From contig CAIUTB010000129.1 of NCBI GenBank assembly GCA_903901975.1, positions 1-64,000 of the forward strand: 64,000 bases of DNA, given 5' to 3'. This DNA is from an uncultured Bacteroidales bacterium. GTDB lineage: Bacteria > Bacteroidota > Bacteroidia > Bacteroidales > Paludibacteraceae. Shown here in pieces: positions 27,498 through 37,919 of this stretch. The number at the start of each line of letters is the position of its first letter. Positions within the stretch are counted from its first letter, which is position 1. The notes under the pieces were generated by a model that was given only the letters and a program-made list of their open reading frames with translations, had not been told where the DNA came from and made no database searches. The position numbers were made by a program, and so were the translations under genes.

Positions 27498-29015
27498 TTA
27501 CATGAGATTAAAAAATATTTTCTTTAATCTCATGAACACTTTCAGACGAAAACTCTTTGTAAATATATAAGTAAATGCCCAAAAAAACACTGTTGGTGAT
27601 ATAAACAAAACTCCAAATTTCATGAATTTAATTAAACTATTTTTAAACTCGTTGTTATTGTTTTCATAATCTATATTATGTATAAGTATTAAGTTCACAT
27701 TAATATCAACATCTTCATATTGTACCAGATTCGTATTATTTTTTATCGTATCAACAAATGTTTGATTGAACTTATCAATCGAAACAACACATTCTTGTAG
27801 TGCAGCTCCGAATGATAATCGGTATTCCTTATCAGAAATTAATTTTTGAGCTTCAACGAGAAACTCATCTATGTAAGTATGAGTAATTTTAATTTTTTTA
27901 AATTGACATACGGTTTCTTCTGTCCATGAATTTCTTTTGTCAATAGTTGAATAGGCGAGAATTGGTTTAGCATTTATTGCAGCAAATTGTCCCATCAAGC
28001 CGCCTCCTAAGGGATAGGTTGACATATAAATATCACAATGTTTAAATACCTCATTTATATCGGTTCGGTGACCTAAAAGAATTATTCTGTTTTCAAGATC
28101 GTTTTCAACTATAAATTTTTTAATTGGTATTGCATCCCCCGATCCGGCAAATAAAAAAATGGCATCTTCATTAGCAAGCAACATTTTTTTTACAAGATTC
28201 AAGAAGAAATTATTTTCCCCGAGTATTTTTGGATAAGCACCTCCTGAAAAAACAACTATCTTACCCTCACATTCCATTGGGAAACCTTGAAATTCCACCG
28301 TATTTACAATCGGATAAAATGGTAATAACAGAATCTTATCTTTTGCCATATTTCGTTGATAATGAGTAAGAGTACAACCATAAGGTCTAAATTCAAATGA
28401 ATAATCCAAACATCGTGTCCCCAACCAGAATGCATGGTCTGTTAAATTAATCTGATATTTTATTATCTCTGTAGGTAAAGCATAAAATGCCAATAATGGA
28501 TTAACTGAATATGGCATCAGATGCATTACCATTTTACTTGGTCTATATGAAATTATCTTTTCAAAAATTACTTTTGCTTTCTCGGTTCTACTTAGTTCTG
28601 GTGGTATTACATATATTTCAGCTTTATTGTATTCTTCAATTTCCAAAAAAATATTTTTTGATCTTAAATTTCTTGTTGAATCAGATATATAGAGAAAATT
28701 AATATTATTCCCTATTAACGCTCTAATATACTGCTGGCTTAAACCTACATTATCTAATGAAATTGAGTCAAAAAAGACATAATTATTAGCTTTTGGCTTA
28801 TAGTGTTCAACAGGTATAAACAATGATTTTGAAATCTTCATCATTAACAATTCCAAGTCTTCATCTGTAAAAATCCAACTGAATTTATAGGCAACTCGGG
28901 CAGCGATATAAATATATTTCAGGCTTTTATTGTAAGAACCGTTAGAATATGCTCTAAAAGCACGACCTTTTAATCTTTCATAAATACGGGTAATATCTTT
29001 CCTTTCAAGTTTCAT
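27498..29015 (-). CDS. GT-B fold glycosyltransferase with N-terminal extension
   Basis: A 505-residue protein. The N-terminal 60 residues are basic and helical. The middle part has SISLDNVGLSQQYIRAL. The C-terminal domain looks like GT4: IVVFSGGAYPKILGENNFF, IFLFAGSGDA, IILLGHRTDINEVFKHCDIYMSTYPLGGGLMGQFAAINAKPIL. A C-terminal hydrophobic segment (FGVLFISPTVFFWAFTYIF) may hold it to the membrane. It overlaps the flippase gene by one base. The acceptor and donor are unknown. Confidence 0.75.
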   Translation of the reverse strand: MKLERKDITRIYERLKGRAFRAYSNGSYNKSLKYIYIAARVAYKFSWIFTDEDLELLMMKISKSLFIPVEHYKPKANNYVFFDSISLDNVGLSQQYIRALIGNNINFLYISDSTRNLRSKNIFLEIEEYNKAEIYVIPPELSRTEKAKVIFEKIISYRPSKMVMHLMPYSVNPLLAFYALPTEIIKYQINLTDHAFWLGTRCLDYSFEFRPYGCTLTHYQRNMAKDKILLLPFYPIVNTVEFQGFPMECEGKIVVFSGGAYPKILGENNFFLNLVKKMLLANEDAIFLFAGSGDAIPIKKFIVENDLENRIILLGHRTDINEVFKHCDIYMSTYPLGGGLMGQFAAINAKPILAYSTIDKRNSWTEETVCQFKKIKITHTYIDEFLVEAQKLISDKEYRLSFGAALQECVVSIDKFNQTFVDTIKNNTNLVQYEDVDINVNLILIHNIDYENNNNEFKNSLIKFMKFGVLFISPTVFFWAFTYIFTKSFRLKVFMRLKKIFFNLM

Positions 29016-30493
29016 TATTTTTTGATTTTGAAAAGTGAAATCAGATTCATCCTATTGTTAAGCTCATACACACAATATATTCCGATTGCCAGTATTAGAA
29101 TAATACCCGTTATATATTTGGCACTCCATATTACTTCTCCTAGGGGAAATACGAACAAAGCTGTCAGCATTAGTGTAAACATTTTCCAAAAAGTTCCGGA
29201 ATATTTTATATCATATTTTTTGGCGGCAACAATGGCTACCCAAATAAAATAAACCGAGTAATTAAATATATAAGCAAAACCGATTCCCTGAATTCCAAAA
29301 AAATGATAGCCCAATAGATAAGAAGGTAATGTAATACAATTTATACCTATTTCGTTAAATAGAAATGTTTTCCCATCGCCTTTTGCCAAAAACACAAAAC
29401 TTATTGCCCATGATCCGGATTTGATAAGTGAACCTATCAAAAGCCATCTTGTCATAGGCACAATCGTCAAAAATTCCTTTGTATAAATTAATTGAATCAA
29501 GAATGGTAAAAACACAATCATGACCACAATCATTGGACTTAAAATTAAAATGGCGATTTCGGCTTGTTGATTGATTTTTTTACTTAAAATTCCATGATCG
29601 TCTGAATTTTCAGATAAACGTGGAAAATAGTCTTTTGCCATAGCAGTAAATACTAAACCCAGGTATCCCGCATTTAGAGTCCATCCGGCCTGATATAATC
29701 CAACATCAGCAATTCCACCATTCTTTGAAATGAAAGACTTTAGCACAAACTCTATCATTGTAACCACAATGGCTGTAATAGCCATCATAAGCCCTAATTT
29801 CACGGTAGTTGAACCCAGTGAAATGGATTCAGATAGAGTTTGCTTAACAGTTACTAATTTTATTTTCCGAACAAATAAATAGGTAATTAATGATGAAAAT
29901 ATAGCAGGTAATATCATTGCAGGAACAATTCCCTTTTCACCAAATAGAATAAAAAGTGGAACTGAAGATATAAAACCAATGATAGATCCATAAATATTGG
30001 CTTTTGCCAATGAAGCTAAATTTCTTGTTCCCTGTAATACTGAATTGAAACCATCGTTTATACTCAGAAAAAGAACCATACATGATAGTATGATAAAAGA
30101 AAAAGTGAATTTATTGCTCGAAAAGAACCATTGACTTAACCAGGGCGAAAGAATCACCGTAACTAACGTACCCAAAATACCCGTAGCCACTATCCATCGA
30201 ACAATTGCTAAAACTGTTTTTGAAAGTTGTTCTTTATTTCCCTGATTGTTGGCCTGTGCAATATCTCTTACTCCACTACTTGCTAATCCTAGGTTTGAGA
30301 AAGAATATACCAGCTGTATAGCTGACGAGAATAAACTCATAATTCCATATCCGGCTGCACCTAAAAACAGAGCAATAACCTTTGATTTGAGAACCGTAAT
30401 AAAAATTGTTATAAGCTGAACTCCCCCAAACAAACTTGTTGCCTTGAAGGCCGTTTTATATCCTTCTTCTTTTATATTCGTTTTTTTACTCAT
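29015..30493 (-). CDS. Wzx-type O-antigen/capsule repeat-unit flippase
   Basis: Polytopic membrane protein (492 residues, about twelve to fourteen hydrophobic helices) of the MATE-like polysaccharide transporter group. The N-terminus AFKATSLFGGVQLITIFITVLKSKVIALFLGAAGYGIMSL is typical of the Wzx/RfbX branch. It would flip the undecaprenyl-linked repeat unit to the periplasm, where the Wzy-like protein from the preceding gene polymerises it. Confidence 0.9.
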   Translation of the reverse strand: MSKKTNIKEEGYKTAFKATSLFGGVQLITIFITVLKSKVIALFLGAAGYGIMSLFSSAIQLVYSFSNLGLASSGVRDIAQANNQGNKEQLSKTVLAIVRWIVATGILGTLVTVILSPWLSQWFFSSNKFTFSFIILSCMVLFLSINDGFNSVLQGTRNLASLAKANIYGSIIGFISSVPLFILFGEKGIVPAMILPAIFSSLITYLFVRKIKLVTVKQTLSESISLGSTTVKLGLMMAITAIVVTMIEFVLKSFISKNGGIADVGLYQAGWTLNAGYLGLVFTAMAKDYFPRLSENSDDHGILSKKINQQAEIAILILSPMIVVMIVFLPFLIQLIYTKEFLTIVPMTRWLLIGSLIKSGSWAISFVFLAKGDGKTFLFNEIGINCITLPSYLLGYHFFGIQGIGFAYIFNYSVYFIWVAIVAAKKYDIKYSGTFWKMFTLMLTALFVFPLGEVIWSAKYITGIILILAIGIYCVYELNNRMNLISLFKIKK

Positions 30494-30499
30494 TTCAAA

Positions 30500-31693
30500 T
30501 TAATTCAATTCCTGATATTCTTCTTGCGGTTTTGATAAAAAAACTAAGGGAGAAAAAATTAGAAACATATAGAAATACATAGTTATAAATGGTCTTTGGT
30601 ATAAAACAGAAAAAGCAATAAACAAATAAATAAAAAATTCTTTCTTAAATCGAAATTTTGAAAAAGCAAATACTATCAACATAATACCAATAATTGAAAC
30701 GGATATAATACCATAATCCACAACCATATTTTTGTATGAAGCACCACCTGAATTAAATGTTTGACTTGTATTTCCACCAAGTCCTAAATAATAATCATTT
30801 GTATTGCTAAACTCTTTATACCAACCTTTAAAGTCTTCATCAGCCTCCCTGTTATCGCCAGTTAATTGTCCATTCTCAACTTGGAATCTGCTAAAAACAT
30901 AACTATCTAACAATTCGTTTTCCGAAAATAAAATCACAATCCCAAGAATTCCAATTGCAATAAATATTTTATATTTTGAACGAATAAATATAAAACCGTA
31001 AACTAACACCATAATAATGAAAGCAAAAGAAAAAGATAATACACCGGCAATGAATATGGGTATGTTTATTTTCTTTCTCAAATTAAATCCGGAACTTAAA
31101 AGAATTACACCTGCAATAGTACCAACAACACCCGGTTCATCATAATACCCACAAAAACGGGGAAGAAACTGGTCAATAATCTGATTTGGCTGTACCAAAA
31201 AAGGATATCGAACATAATCATACCATTTTTCAAGATTTAATGCTTCAATATCTGAATGAGGCAAATCTACTCTTAAAAAATAAACGATAAGAAAAACCAA
31301 AATAGATGGTACTAATGTAATAGAGAATATAAATATGTAGCTTGTTAAAACCTTTTTCAAAAACTCCTCATTTGTCAATAATATTGTGCAAATCCCCATC
31401 AAATGAATTATTCCGAATAGGTTAGATTTATCTTTATATGCAATATAGAAATAAAAAAAAACAAATACAATGAAAAATATATTATTCAAAGGACTGTTTA
31501 ACTTTATGTTCTTAAATGATAAAAGGCTACATATTGAAACTAATAAAAGTGGGGAAACTAAATTCCATACAAAATAAGGTGATGAAAGTAAGAAAATGCA
31601 AAAAGCAAAGAGATATACTTCAACATCCTTAAACGTTGAGTTTAGCAGATCTGCATTAAGAAATGATGTTTCATTTGATTCATTCATTGCCAT
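30500..31693 (-). CDS. Wzy-like O-antigen polymerase
   Basis: A membrane protein of 397 residues with about ten to twelve hydrophobic segments, a pair of larger periplasmic loops (around RYPFLVQPNQIIDQFLPRF and SRFQVENGQLTGDNREADEDF) and little else conserved. Its place between the flippase and sugar genes and its topology are those of a Wzy polymerase. Sequence identity alone would not identify it. Confidence 0.72.
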   Translation of the reverse strand: MAMNESNETSFLNADLLNSTFKDVEVYLFAFCIFLLSSPYFVWNLVSPLLLVSICSLLSFKNIKLNSPLNNIFFIVFVFFYFYIAYKDKSNLFGIIHLMGICTILLTNEEFLKKVLTSYIFIFSITLVPSILVFLIVYFLRVDLPHSDIEALNLEKWYDYVRYPFLVQPNQIIDQFLPRFCGYYDEPGVVGTIAGVILLSSGFNLRKKINIPIFIAGVLSFSFAFIIMVLVYGFIFIRSKYKIFIAIGILGIVILFSENELLDSYVFSRFQVENGQLTGDNREADEDFKGWYKEFSNTNDYYLGLGGNTSQTFNSGGASYKNMVVDYGIISVSIIGIMLIVFAFSKFRFKKEFFIYLFIAFSVLYQRPFITMYFYMFLIFSPLVFLSKPQEEYQELN

Positions 31694-31708
31694 AGGTTCT
31701 TAATAAAT

Positions 31709-32839
31709 TTAGAATTTATTAATTAGGTCAACAATAATATCGACTTCTTCATCGGTTATAACCGTGCTTATTGGAATACTTAATACTTCATTATGAATCA
31801 TTTCGGTTATAGAGAATGATAGGTGATTCATATAACGGTAAGCACCTTGTTTATGTGGTGGTATAGGATAGTGAATAAGGGTCTCAACTTCCTTCTCTGT
31901 AAGATACTTTTGCAAACGGTCACGGTCTTTACAGCGTATAACAAATAAGTGCCATACGTGATTTAGACAATCAGTCAAAGCTTTTTTAGAATCGAGATGA
32001 GGAAGCGTTATTTTTTTATTATGTATGTTTTCACAGTATTTCTGAGCAATTACTCTTCTCCGTTGATTTTCTTTGTCAAGATAGTTAAGTTTCACATCTA
32101 AAACTGCAGCCTGAATCTCATCCATTCTACTGTTTAAGCCTTGAAAATCGTGTTGATATTTTTGTTTACTTCCATAATTTCCTAAAGCCCGAACTGTATT
32201 GGCTAGTTCATCATCATTTGTTGTAACTGCTCCAGCATCACCCAATGCCCCAAGATTTTTTCCGGGATAAAAGCTAAAACCGGCTGCATCTCCCAAGGTT
32301 CCTGTTTTTCTAGAAACTCCTTCTTTATCAGTATAATATGCACCAATAGCCTGAGCATTGTCTTCAATAATTTTCAGCTTATACTTTTGGGCAAGAGATT
32401 CCAATTGTTCCGACCAACAAACCTGACCGTACAAATGAACAACCACTATGGCTTTGGTTCGGGAAGTAATATGTTTTTCAATAAGTGAACAATCCAGATT
32501 ATATGTTTCAATATCCGGATCAACCAAAACAGGTTCCAGATGATTATCAGTAATAGCTAATATAGAAGCGATATAAGTATTGGCGGGCACTATTATCTCA
32601 TCACCCTCACTCATAAATCCCATTTCAATATATGCTTTCAAAATAAGACGTAAAGCATCTAAACCATTGGCAACAGCTATAGAGTGTTTAACTTGCAGAT
32701 AATTAGCTAAATTAACTTCAAATTGATTAACTTCATTTCCTAATAGATACCAACCCGAATCAATTACGCGTGAAGTCGCATTTTTAATCTCATCAGCATA
32801 TTGTGCATTTATTTTTTGAAGATCTAAAAATTTAATCAT
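31709..32839 (-). CDS. DegT/DnrJ/EryC1 sugar aminotransferase, FdtB/QdtB-like
   Basis: PLP-dependent aminotransferase (376 residues) acting on a keto-deoxysugar nucleotide. It has [59 protein letters not shown] and the PLP-Lys segment [19 protein letters not shown]. Its position after two FdtA/QdtA-like cupins suggests that it makes a dTDP-3-amino-3,6-dideoxyhexose (Fuc3N or Qui3N). Confidence 0.9.
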   Translation of the reverse strand: MIKFLDLQKINAQYADEIKNATSRVIDSGWYLLGNEVNQFEVNLANYLQVKHSIAVANGLDALRLILKAYIEMGFMSEGDEIIVPANTYIASILAITDNHLEPVLVDPDIETYNLDCSLIEKHITSRTKAIVVVHLYGQVCWSEQLESLAQKYKLKIIEDNAQAIGAYYTDKEGVSRKTGTLGDAAGFSFYPGKNLGALGDAGAVTTNDDELANTVRALGNYGSKQKYQHDFQGLNSRMDEIQAAVLDVKLNYLDKENQRRRVIAQKYCENIHNKKITLPHLDSKKALTDCLNHVWHLFVIRCKDRDRLQKYLTEKEVETLIHYPIPPHKQGAYRYMNHLSFSITEMIHNEVLSIPISTVITDEEVDIIVDLINKF

Positions 32840-32853
32840 AAAAAAGGTCTAAT

Positions 32854-33399
32854 TTAATTATTCTCAATTATTTTACTAATATCATTTCTAATCTTGATAT
32901 AATCTTCTACATAATAATGCCCCAATATATCAGCATCCGTTTCACCTATAATTTTCACACCAAATCTTTTATGAAAATCAATTACACGTAAATTTTCCTT
33001 TCTAATGTCCATATGACAACGATTAAACCCTAATTCAAAAAATGCAAAATCATAAATTAACAGAGCACTTTCTAATGCAGCGTATTTTGATTTATTTTCA
33101 TTTAAAATCCAACTACCCCAGCAAAATGATTGTTCATTATCAATAAAGTCGTATAATCTTACTGTGCCTATCGGGAGATGATCTGAATTTCGTTGAATTA
33201 TAAAGTAATACTCTTTATTAAGTCTTTCTCTTTCTTTATAATTAATTATCCATTCTACTTGTTTTGTTTCATCATCATCAATTGTAGACAAATGTGAATT
33301 ATATTTTTCATCTGTTCTCAAAGAGTGAATAAATTGCGCATCTGTAACTTCAACTAATCGAAAATGGATTGTTTTGGACCGGAATTCCATATTTTTCAT
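32854..33399 (-). CDS. GNAT acetyltransferase (RimJ/RimL-like)
   Basis: A 181-residue GNAT enzyme: RLVEVTDAQFIHSLRTDEKYNSHL, PIGTVRLYDF, FCWGSWILNENKSKYAALES, and NRCHMDIRKENLRVIDFHKRFG, the last strand and helix that bind acetyl-CoA. It probably N-acetylates the amino sugar made by the aminotransferase. The more usual 3-N-acetyltransferase FdtC/QdtC is a left-handed beta-helix protein, so this would be an alternative. Confidence 0.8.
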   Translation of the reverse strand: MKNMEFRSKTIHFRLVEVTDAQFIHSLRTDEKYNSHLSTIDDDETKQVEWIINYKERERLNKEYYFIIQRNSDHLPIGTVRLYDFIDNEQSFCWGSWILNENKSKYAALESALLIYDFAFFELGFNRCHMDIRKENLRVIDFHKRFGVKIIGETDADILGHYYVEDYIKIRNDISKIIENN

Positions 33400-33419
33400 A
33401 AAAAATTAGTTAACACTTT

Positions 33420-33848
33420 CTATAATTGTGTTTTATCTGTTTTGTAAATTAAAAATTCAGTATAATCACGTAAATAATCCGATTCGGAATAATGTTCTGA
33501 GGCTAGCACTAAACAAACCGAACCGGAAGAAAAATCGTTTAATTCACGCCAGATTCCTGGAACAACAAGCAATCCCTGATACGGTCTGTTGAGAGTAAAT
33601 GTTCGTTTAGTTCTTCCATCATCCAACACCACATTAAAACTTCCACTCGCAGCTATTATTAATTGTTTTAGTTCTTTATGTGCATGACCTCCTCTGGATT
33701 CTCCTCCGGGTACATCATATAGATAATAAATACGATTTACATCGAAATCTACAGTTAATCCATTTTCAATTACTGTAATATTTCCTTTTTCATTTTGATG
33801 CTTATTAATTTCAATAATTGAGCAATCATACACAGAATTAATTTTCAT
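33420..33848 (-). CDS. FdtA/QdtA-like sugar 3,4-ketoisomerase (cupin), first copy
   Basis: A 142-residue single-cupin protein of the WxcM-like family, which isomerises dTDP-4-keto-6-deoxyglucose to the 3-keto form. YDVPGGESRGGHAHKELKQ carries the catalytic His-x-His, followed by IIAASGSFNVVLDDG and a C-terminal YSESDYLRDYTEFL. It overlaps the related gene upstream by four bases. The dTDP-glucose synthesis genes rmlA and rmlB are not in this window. Confidence 0.85.
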   Translation of the reverse strand: MKINSVYDCSIIEINKHQNEKGNITVIENGLTVDFDVNRIYYLYDVPGGESRGGHAHKELKQLIIAASGSFNVVLDDGRTKRTFTLNRPYQGLLVVPGIWRELNDFSSGSVCLVLASEHYSESDYLRDYTEFLIYKTDKTQL

Positions 33849-34249
33849 CGAGCAAATTCTTTATATGTTGTAAAATCATAGATGTAATCATCTGTATCAA
33901 ATGGAGTTGATGCCAAAACCAAAGCTAAAGAATTTGTTGAAAAATTTTCCATATGTCGCCAAATACCGTTTGGAATATAAAGTCCGTTATAGGATCGGTT
34001 CAAATGAAATACTGATTTTTCATTTCCATTATTTAGCACAACATCAAAACTGCCTGACAATGCAATAATTAGCTCTTGCTGTTCGCGGAATGCATGTCCA
34101 CCCCTTTTTTCACCCCCCGGTACATCATAAATCCAATATGTTCGTTTAATAGCAAAAGGAATATGTTGCTCTCCTTCTATGAAAGTTAGATTTCCCCGTT
34201 TATCTAAAATTTTAGGAAGTTCTATTAATTTTACTTGTTCTAAAGTCAT
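33845..34249 (-). CDS. FdtA/QdtA-like sugar 3,4-ketoisomerase (cupin), second copy
   Basis: A 134-residue paralogue of the neighbouring cupin, with YDVPGGEKRGGHAFREQQELIIALSGSFDVVLNNG and FDTDDYIYDFTTYKEF. The second His of the catalytic His-x-His pair is Phe (HAF). Both proteins keep the first His and the fold, so one may be catalytic and the other a partner or a different isomerase. The two were probably formed by tandem duplication. Confidence 0.82.
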   Translation of the reverse strand: MTLEQVKLIELPKILDKRGNLTFIEGEQHIPFAIKRTYWIYDVPGGEKRGGHAFREQQELIIALSGSFDVVLNNGNEKSVFHLNRSYNGLYIPNGIWRHMENFSTNSLALVLASTPFDTDDYIYDFTTYKEFAR

Positions 34250-34425
34250 AAATTGAACATGTTAATTGCTGGTTAGGATTTATTTGAATAAGTTTTTATT
34301 TTTTCTGGAGAGTATATGCTTTCATTTAACCTTTTCTTATCAACCACCGCCTTACTATCAAAAAGAAAGCTCCAGCTTTCATCCAAGTTACTCCAACTTT
34401 TATCTAACAGAGAAGACTACCGTTA

Positions 34426-35514
34426 TTATTTTAGTTCTTTCAGTTTATCTTTGATAAGCATCCTACCCAACAAATATGCAATTATCAAAAATCCCCCCAA
34501 CAAACCACCGAAAATGATTCCTTTTGCTTTCCCCAATTTGACTTTTTTTAGCGGCATCCGTGGTTCATCTATCATTTGAACAATTGGTGTTTCACGAGCC
34601 ATGTCTAATTTAAGAGTTTCCAAATTTTTGAGTACTTCAGCATACACAGCTCCATAGAGTTGTGCATCCCTTTCTTGTTTTATTCGGGGCACAGCCGCAA
34701 ATTGAAGTGCCTGATTAATATTGACCTGAGAAATTCCGGCACCTTTATATAATGCTGCTTCGTAAAGTCCTTTTACTGAATCGGCTGTATGTTGCATCAT
34801 ATTTACGTTTGCCCTACTTAGCGCAGTTTTGGATTGTTTATAAAACAAATAGGTTTGTCTCATCAACGTTTCTACAAACAATTTGGAAAATAACTCATTT
34901 TCACTTTTAAAATCAACGTTTACAATGCTTGTTTTTTTGTCTTTACGAGCAATTGTGATCGTTTTAACATTGCTTAAACCCTCATAAAAACAATTAAGCA
35001 CACTATCCTGAGTTCGGCTAAAAGTCTCACGCTTTTGACCAACCGGATAACTTAATGTGTGAAGATCCTTATTTTTTTTTTCTTTAAGCCATACTTTTCT
35101 AATTTTATTGAATTCAATAAACACTTCTACTAAATTTTGAGTTTTTCCGTTATACACTACAGGCGTTAATAAGGTTTTTTCGATAGCATAACGCGATTTA
35201 ATAATTTCCAACAAATTATCACCACTGAAAGCACCATTACTACTTCCACTCGCCAAACCACTAAATCCGAATGATGATGCCAAATCCGCCAATCCACCAC
35301 CAGAACTTTTCTCTACCAAGGAAAAAGAAAGATGCGCAGTATAAGTGGGTTTAACAATAAATGAAGCAACTAAACCAATAATTGCTCCTGAAAGTCCAAA
35401 AATTAGAATAACAAGCCATTTGCTAAATAAATAGTTTCTATATTTCTTTACATTTTCTATTATTTCAACTAATGAAATATCATTAGTTTTTGGAGTGGAT
35501 TTAACTGATTCCAT
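34426..35514 (-). CDS. Wzz-type chain length determinant protein
   Basis: A 362-residue inner-membrane protein with a transmembrane segment near residues 35-57 (WLVILIFGLSGAIIGLVASFIV), a large periplasmic part with a Gly/Ser-rich stretch (about 87-110) and coiled-coil helix, and a second membrane segment near 335-352 (IIFGGLLGGFLIIAYLLG). A Pro-rich PRMPLKKVK motif precedes the second segment, as in Wzz/PCP proteins. There is no C-terminal tyrosine kinase domain. It overlaps the Wza-like gene by one base. Confidence 0.88.
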   Translation of the reverse strand: MESVKSTPKTNDISLVEIIENVKKYRNYLFSKWLVILIFGLSGAIIGLVASFIVKPTYTAHLSFSLVEKSSGGGLADLASSFGFSGLASGSSNGAFSGDNLLEIIKSRYAIEKTLLTPVVYNGKTQNLVEVFIEFNKIRKVWLKEKKNKDLHTLSYPVGQKRETFSRTQDSVLNCFYEGLSNVKTITIARKDKKTSIVNVDFKSENELFSKLFVETLMRQTYLFYKQSKTALSRANVNMMQHTADSVKGLYEAALYKGAGISQVNINQALQFAAVPRIKQERDAQLYGAVYAEVLKNLETLKLDMARETPIVQMIDEPRMPLKKVKLGKAKGIIFGGLLGGFLIIAYLLGRMLIKDKLKELK

Positions 35515-37919
35515 TAGAGTCCGTTTGATTTTAAAATTGAGTATACTAAAGCTACTGTTGAACTAATAGAAGTAAGGATTGCCACCGTTTCAGCCGGAGT
35601 CATTTTATTCTTAATTTCTATAGGTTTTTCAGGGACAATAATTCGTGTTCCCGGTTCAATTTTAGGATATATTTTTAATCCTAGAAAAGATTTTGTGCTT
35701 TTGGCTGTACCATTAGGATAGAGAACAAAAACTTTATTTCTGTTTGCATTCAATGAGAAACCTCCTGAATTACTAATATAATCTCTTAAATTCATTGACT
35801 GGTCATACCTAACCATGGTTGGGAACAGGACTTGTCCTAAAACACGAACGGTTTGAAGTTCACGGGGCACTTGAATAACATCCCCTTCTTCTAATTTTAA
35901 ATCATATTTTCCTTCCGGATTTTTCATGATTTCCTTTAGATTCAAACCTACAACACCTTCAGGAATAAATAATTTACTCACCACATCTGATCCTGTGAGT
36001 TTTTTCTGGAGAGAATCCATGGCTGTATATCCGGTTAAAGTTGTTGCTCCTGCAGCTTTTAATATGTTAGCGTCCAATGTTTTATTGGGTTGATTTTCCA
36101 ATTGTTTTTTTGAATTCTCAGCCATAATTTTCGTTAGTTTTTGTTCGGAGTTATTTGATTTTTCGGAACGTATAAGAAATGCTCCAAGTGGATAAGCATA
36201 TTTTGTAAAGCCTCCGGCACGTTTCACTAAATCAGAAATCCGCTCTGCTTTATTAGTAATATTATAATTGCCAGGCTGTATTACTTCTCCTTCAATTCGT
36301 ACCATCCGTATTCCTTCAAAACCGGATATACTTCTGACTATTACCTGATCTCCATTTTCCAGCAAAATATCCCCTTTTCTATTTTTAAAATTCAGCTCTT
36401 TATCTAACGAAAATTTTTGAACGGTTGATTTTTTATTCGTGCTTGATAATGTAAATTGATCTTTAATAATGCGAACAAGTTCCACTGAGTCAGTTAATGC
36501 CATTTCTGTAAAACCTCTGGCTTTAAAAATCAAATCTTTCAATGATATATTTTCAATTAATGGGAATTTCCCAGGAGCTTTAACTTCTCCTATAATTGAC
36601 ACCGATTGACCTTCACGAAAATCGAATAAGCTTTTAATTTCAACCTGATCATCCTTTTGTAGTAAAATGTCTGTTGCATGTCCATTGAGCACTTCGCCCA
36701 GATTGAAACTAATTATTTCGGGTATTTGATTCTCTTTTTTTCGGGTGATATAGGCCATGTTCAAATAAGCTTCTTCCTTAATTCCATCGGCTTTGGCAAT
36801 CAATTCTTTTACAGTTAGTCCTGGTTCAATGGCATATGCTCCTGGGCGATAAATTGAACCTTTTATATCAACTCTATTGTTAAACTTATTATATATAAAA
36901 GATACGTTAGCAGAATCGCCGGATTGAACTTTAAATGTTGATAGCTGTTTTTCATTCACATCAACTACAGTTCTTTGTTTTCCAACCAATCTGAATACAG
37001 TTATTCTGGATTTATCAGCCCTATCGTTATAACCACCGGCATAACGGATTATATTTTGGTACGAATCATCATTGATTCCTTCGAAAATACCTGTGTGTTT
37101 AAGACCTCCGGTCACAGTCACCCTTATTTTGTATGGATCAATTTTTAATACGTCATCATCCTGCAGGGGTATGTTATCAATAAGTAAACCATCTACTAAA
37201 AATCGATAAACGTCAAGTGTGGCAATAAGTTTGCCGGATCGAATTACCTTAATATCCCTCAAACTACCAATTTCATTAGGACCACCGCAGGCATACAAGG
37301 CATTAAAAGCGGTAGCCAACGATGGTAGCATATATGTTCCCGGACGAAACGCTTCACCAACTACTGCTATGCGAATACTCCTTATGCTTCCAAGCGTCAC
37401 ATTCACTTTTGTTTCGCCGGAAGAAACTCCTGAATAGACTTTTGAAATCTGATTTTTAATTATTCGGGTAGCATCTTCCATCTTAATACCGGCTACTTTA
37501 AGTGGACCTACATTAGGAATCCGAATTAAGCCTTCAGGCGAAACTTTCAATTTATAATTGGCTTCATAAAGTCCGGAAACATCAATGACCAGTTCGTCAT
37601 ACGTTCCGAGAATGTAATTTTGAGGAGTAGGGATATTTAATTTAGGCTCGAAAGTTAGATTTTGGCTACTGAAAAGGTATGATCCGAAAACTGAATTTTT
37701 AGGCGTTGGAGCTACTGAAGTTTCTACTGTATCCTGAAGCGTTCTAACCTCAACTGTATTTTGGGGAGTGGAAACTGTAGGACTTGCTGCCTGAGCATTC
37801 TTTCCTGCCATGTATTTTTTATACATCTCCATCTGCTCTGGTGTGAGCTTACTCAAATCTTGAGCCATTAATCCACTAATTATTAATGTCAAGAATAAAA
37901 CTAGTTTTAATTTATTCAT
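35514..37919 (-). CDS. Wza-like outer membrane polysaccharide export protein with SLBB repeats
   Basis: An 801-residue periplasmic/outer-membrane export protein with a signal peptide (MNKLKLVLFLTLIISGLMAQ), a poly-export domain near residues 95-175 (YILGTYDELVIDVSG, VSPEGLIRIPNVGPLKVAG) and about six SLBB-like segments (for example VAVVGEAFRPGTY-type, KGSIYRPGAYAIEPG, IGEVKAPGKFPLIE, EGEVIQPGNYNIT). A final hydrophobic stretch (ETVAILTSISSTVALVYSI) follows. It is the first gene of the polysaccharide operon, with a promoter about 105 bases upstream. Confidence 0.92.
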   Translation of the reverse strand: MNKLKLVLFLTLIISGLMAQDLSKLTPEQMEMYKKYMAGKNAQAASPTVSTPQNTVEVRTLQDTVETSVAPTPKNSVFGSYLFSSQNLTFEPKLNIPTPQNYILGTYDELVIDVSGLYEANYKLKVSPEGLIRIPNVGPLKVAGIKMEDATRIIKNQISKVYSGVSSGETKVNVTLGSIRSIRIAVVGEAFRPGTYMLPSLATAFNALYACGGPNEIGSLRDIKVIRSGKLIATLDVYRFLVDGLLIDNIPLQDDDVLKIDPYKIRVTVTGGLKHTGIFEGINDDSYQNIIRYAGGYNDRADKSRITVFRLVGKQRTVVDVNEKQLSTFKVQSGDSANVSFIYNKFNNRVDIKGSIYRPGAYAIEPGLTVKELIAKADGIKEEAYLNMAYITRKKENQIPEIISFNLGEVLNGHATDILLQKDDQVEIKSLFDFREGQSVSIIGEVKAPGKFPLIENISLKDLIFKARGFTEMALTDSVELVRIIKDQFTLSSTNKKSTVQKFSLDKELNFKNRKGDILLENGDQVIVRSISGFEGIRMVRIEGEVIQPGNYNITNKAERISDLVKRAGGFTKYAYPLGAFLIRSEKSNNSEQKLTKIMAENSKKQLENQPNKTLDANILKAAGATTLTGYTAMDSLQKKLTGSDVVSKLFIPEGVVGLNLKEIMKNPEGKYDLKLEEGDVIQVPRELQTVRVLGQVLFPTMVRYDQSMNLRDYISNSGGFSLNANRNKVFVLYPNGTAKSTKSFLGLKIYPKIEPGTRIIVPEKPIEIKNKMTPAETVAILTSISSTVALVYSILKSNGL

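Noticed and set aside
34250..34425. Short plus-strand frames and a GAAAGCT-CC-AGCTTTC palindrome between Wzz-like and cupin genes
   Set aside because: The frames overlap each other and show no domain; the palindrome has no U run and no clear promoter near it, so I could not assign a role.
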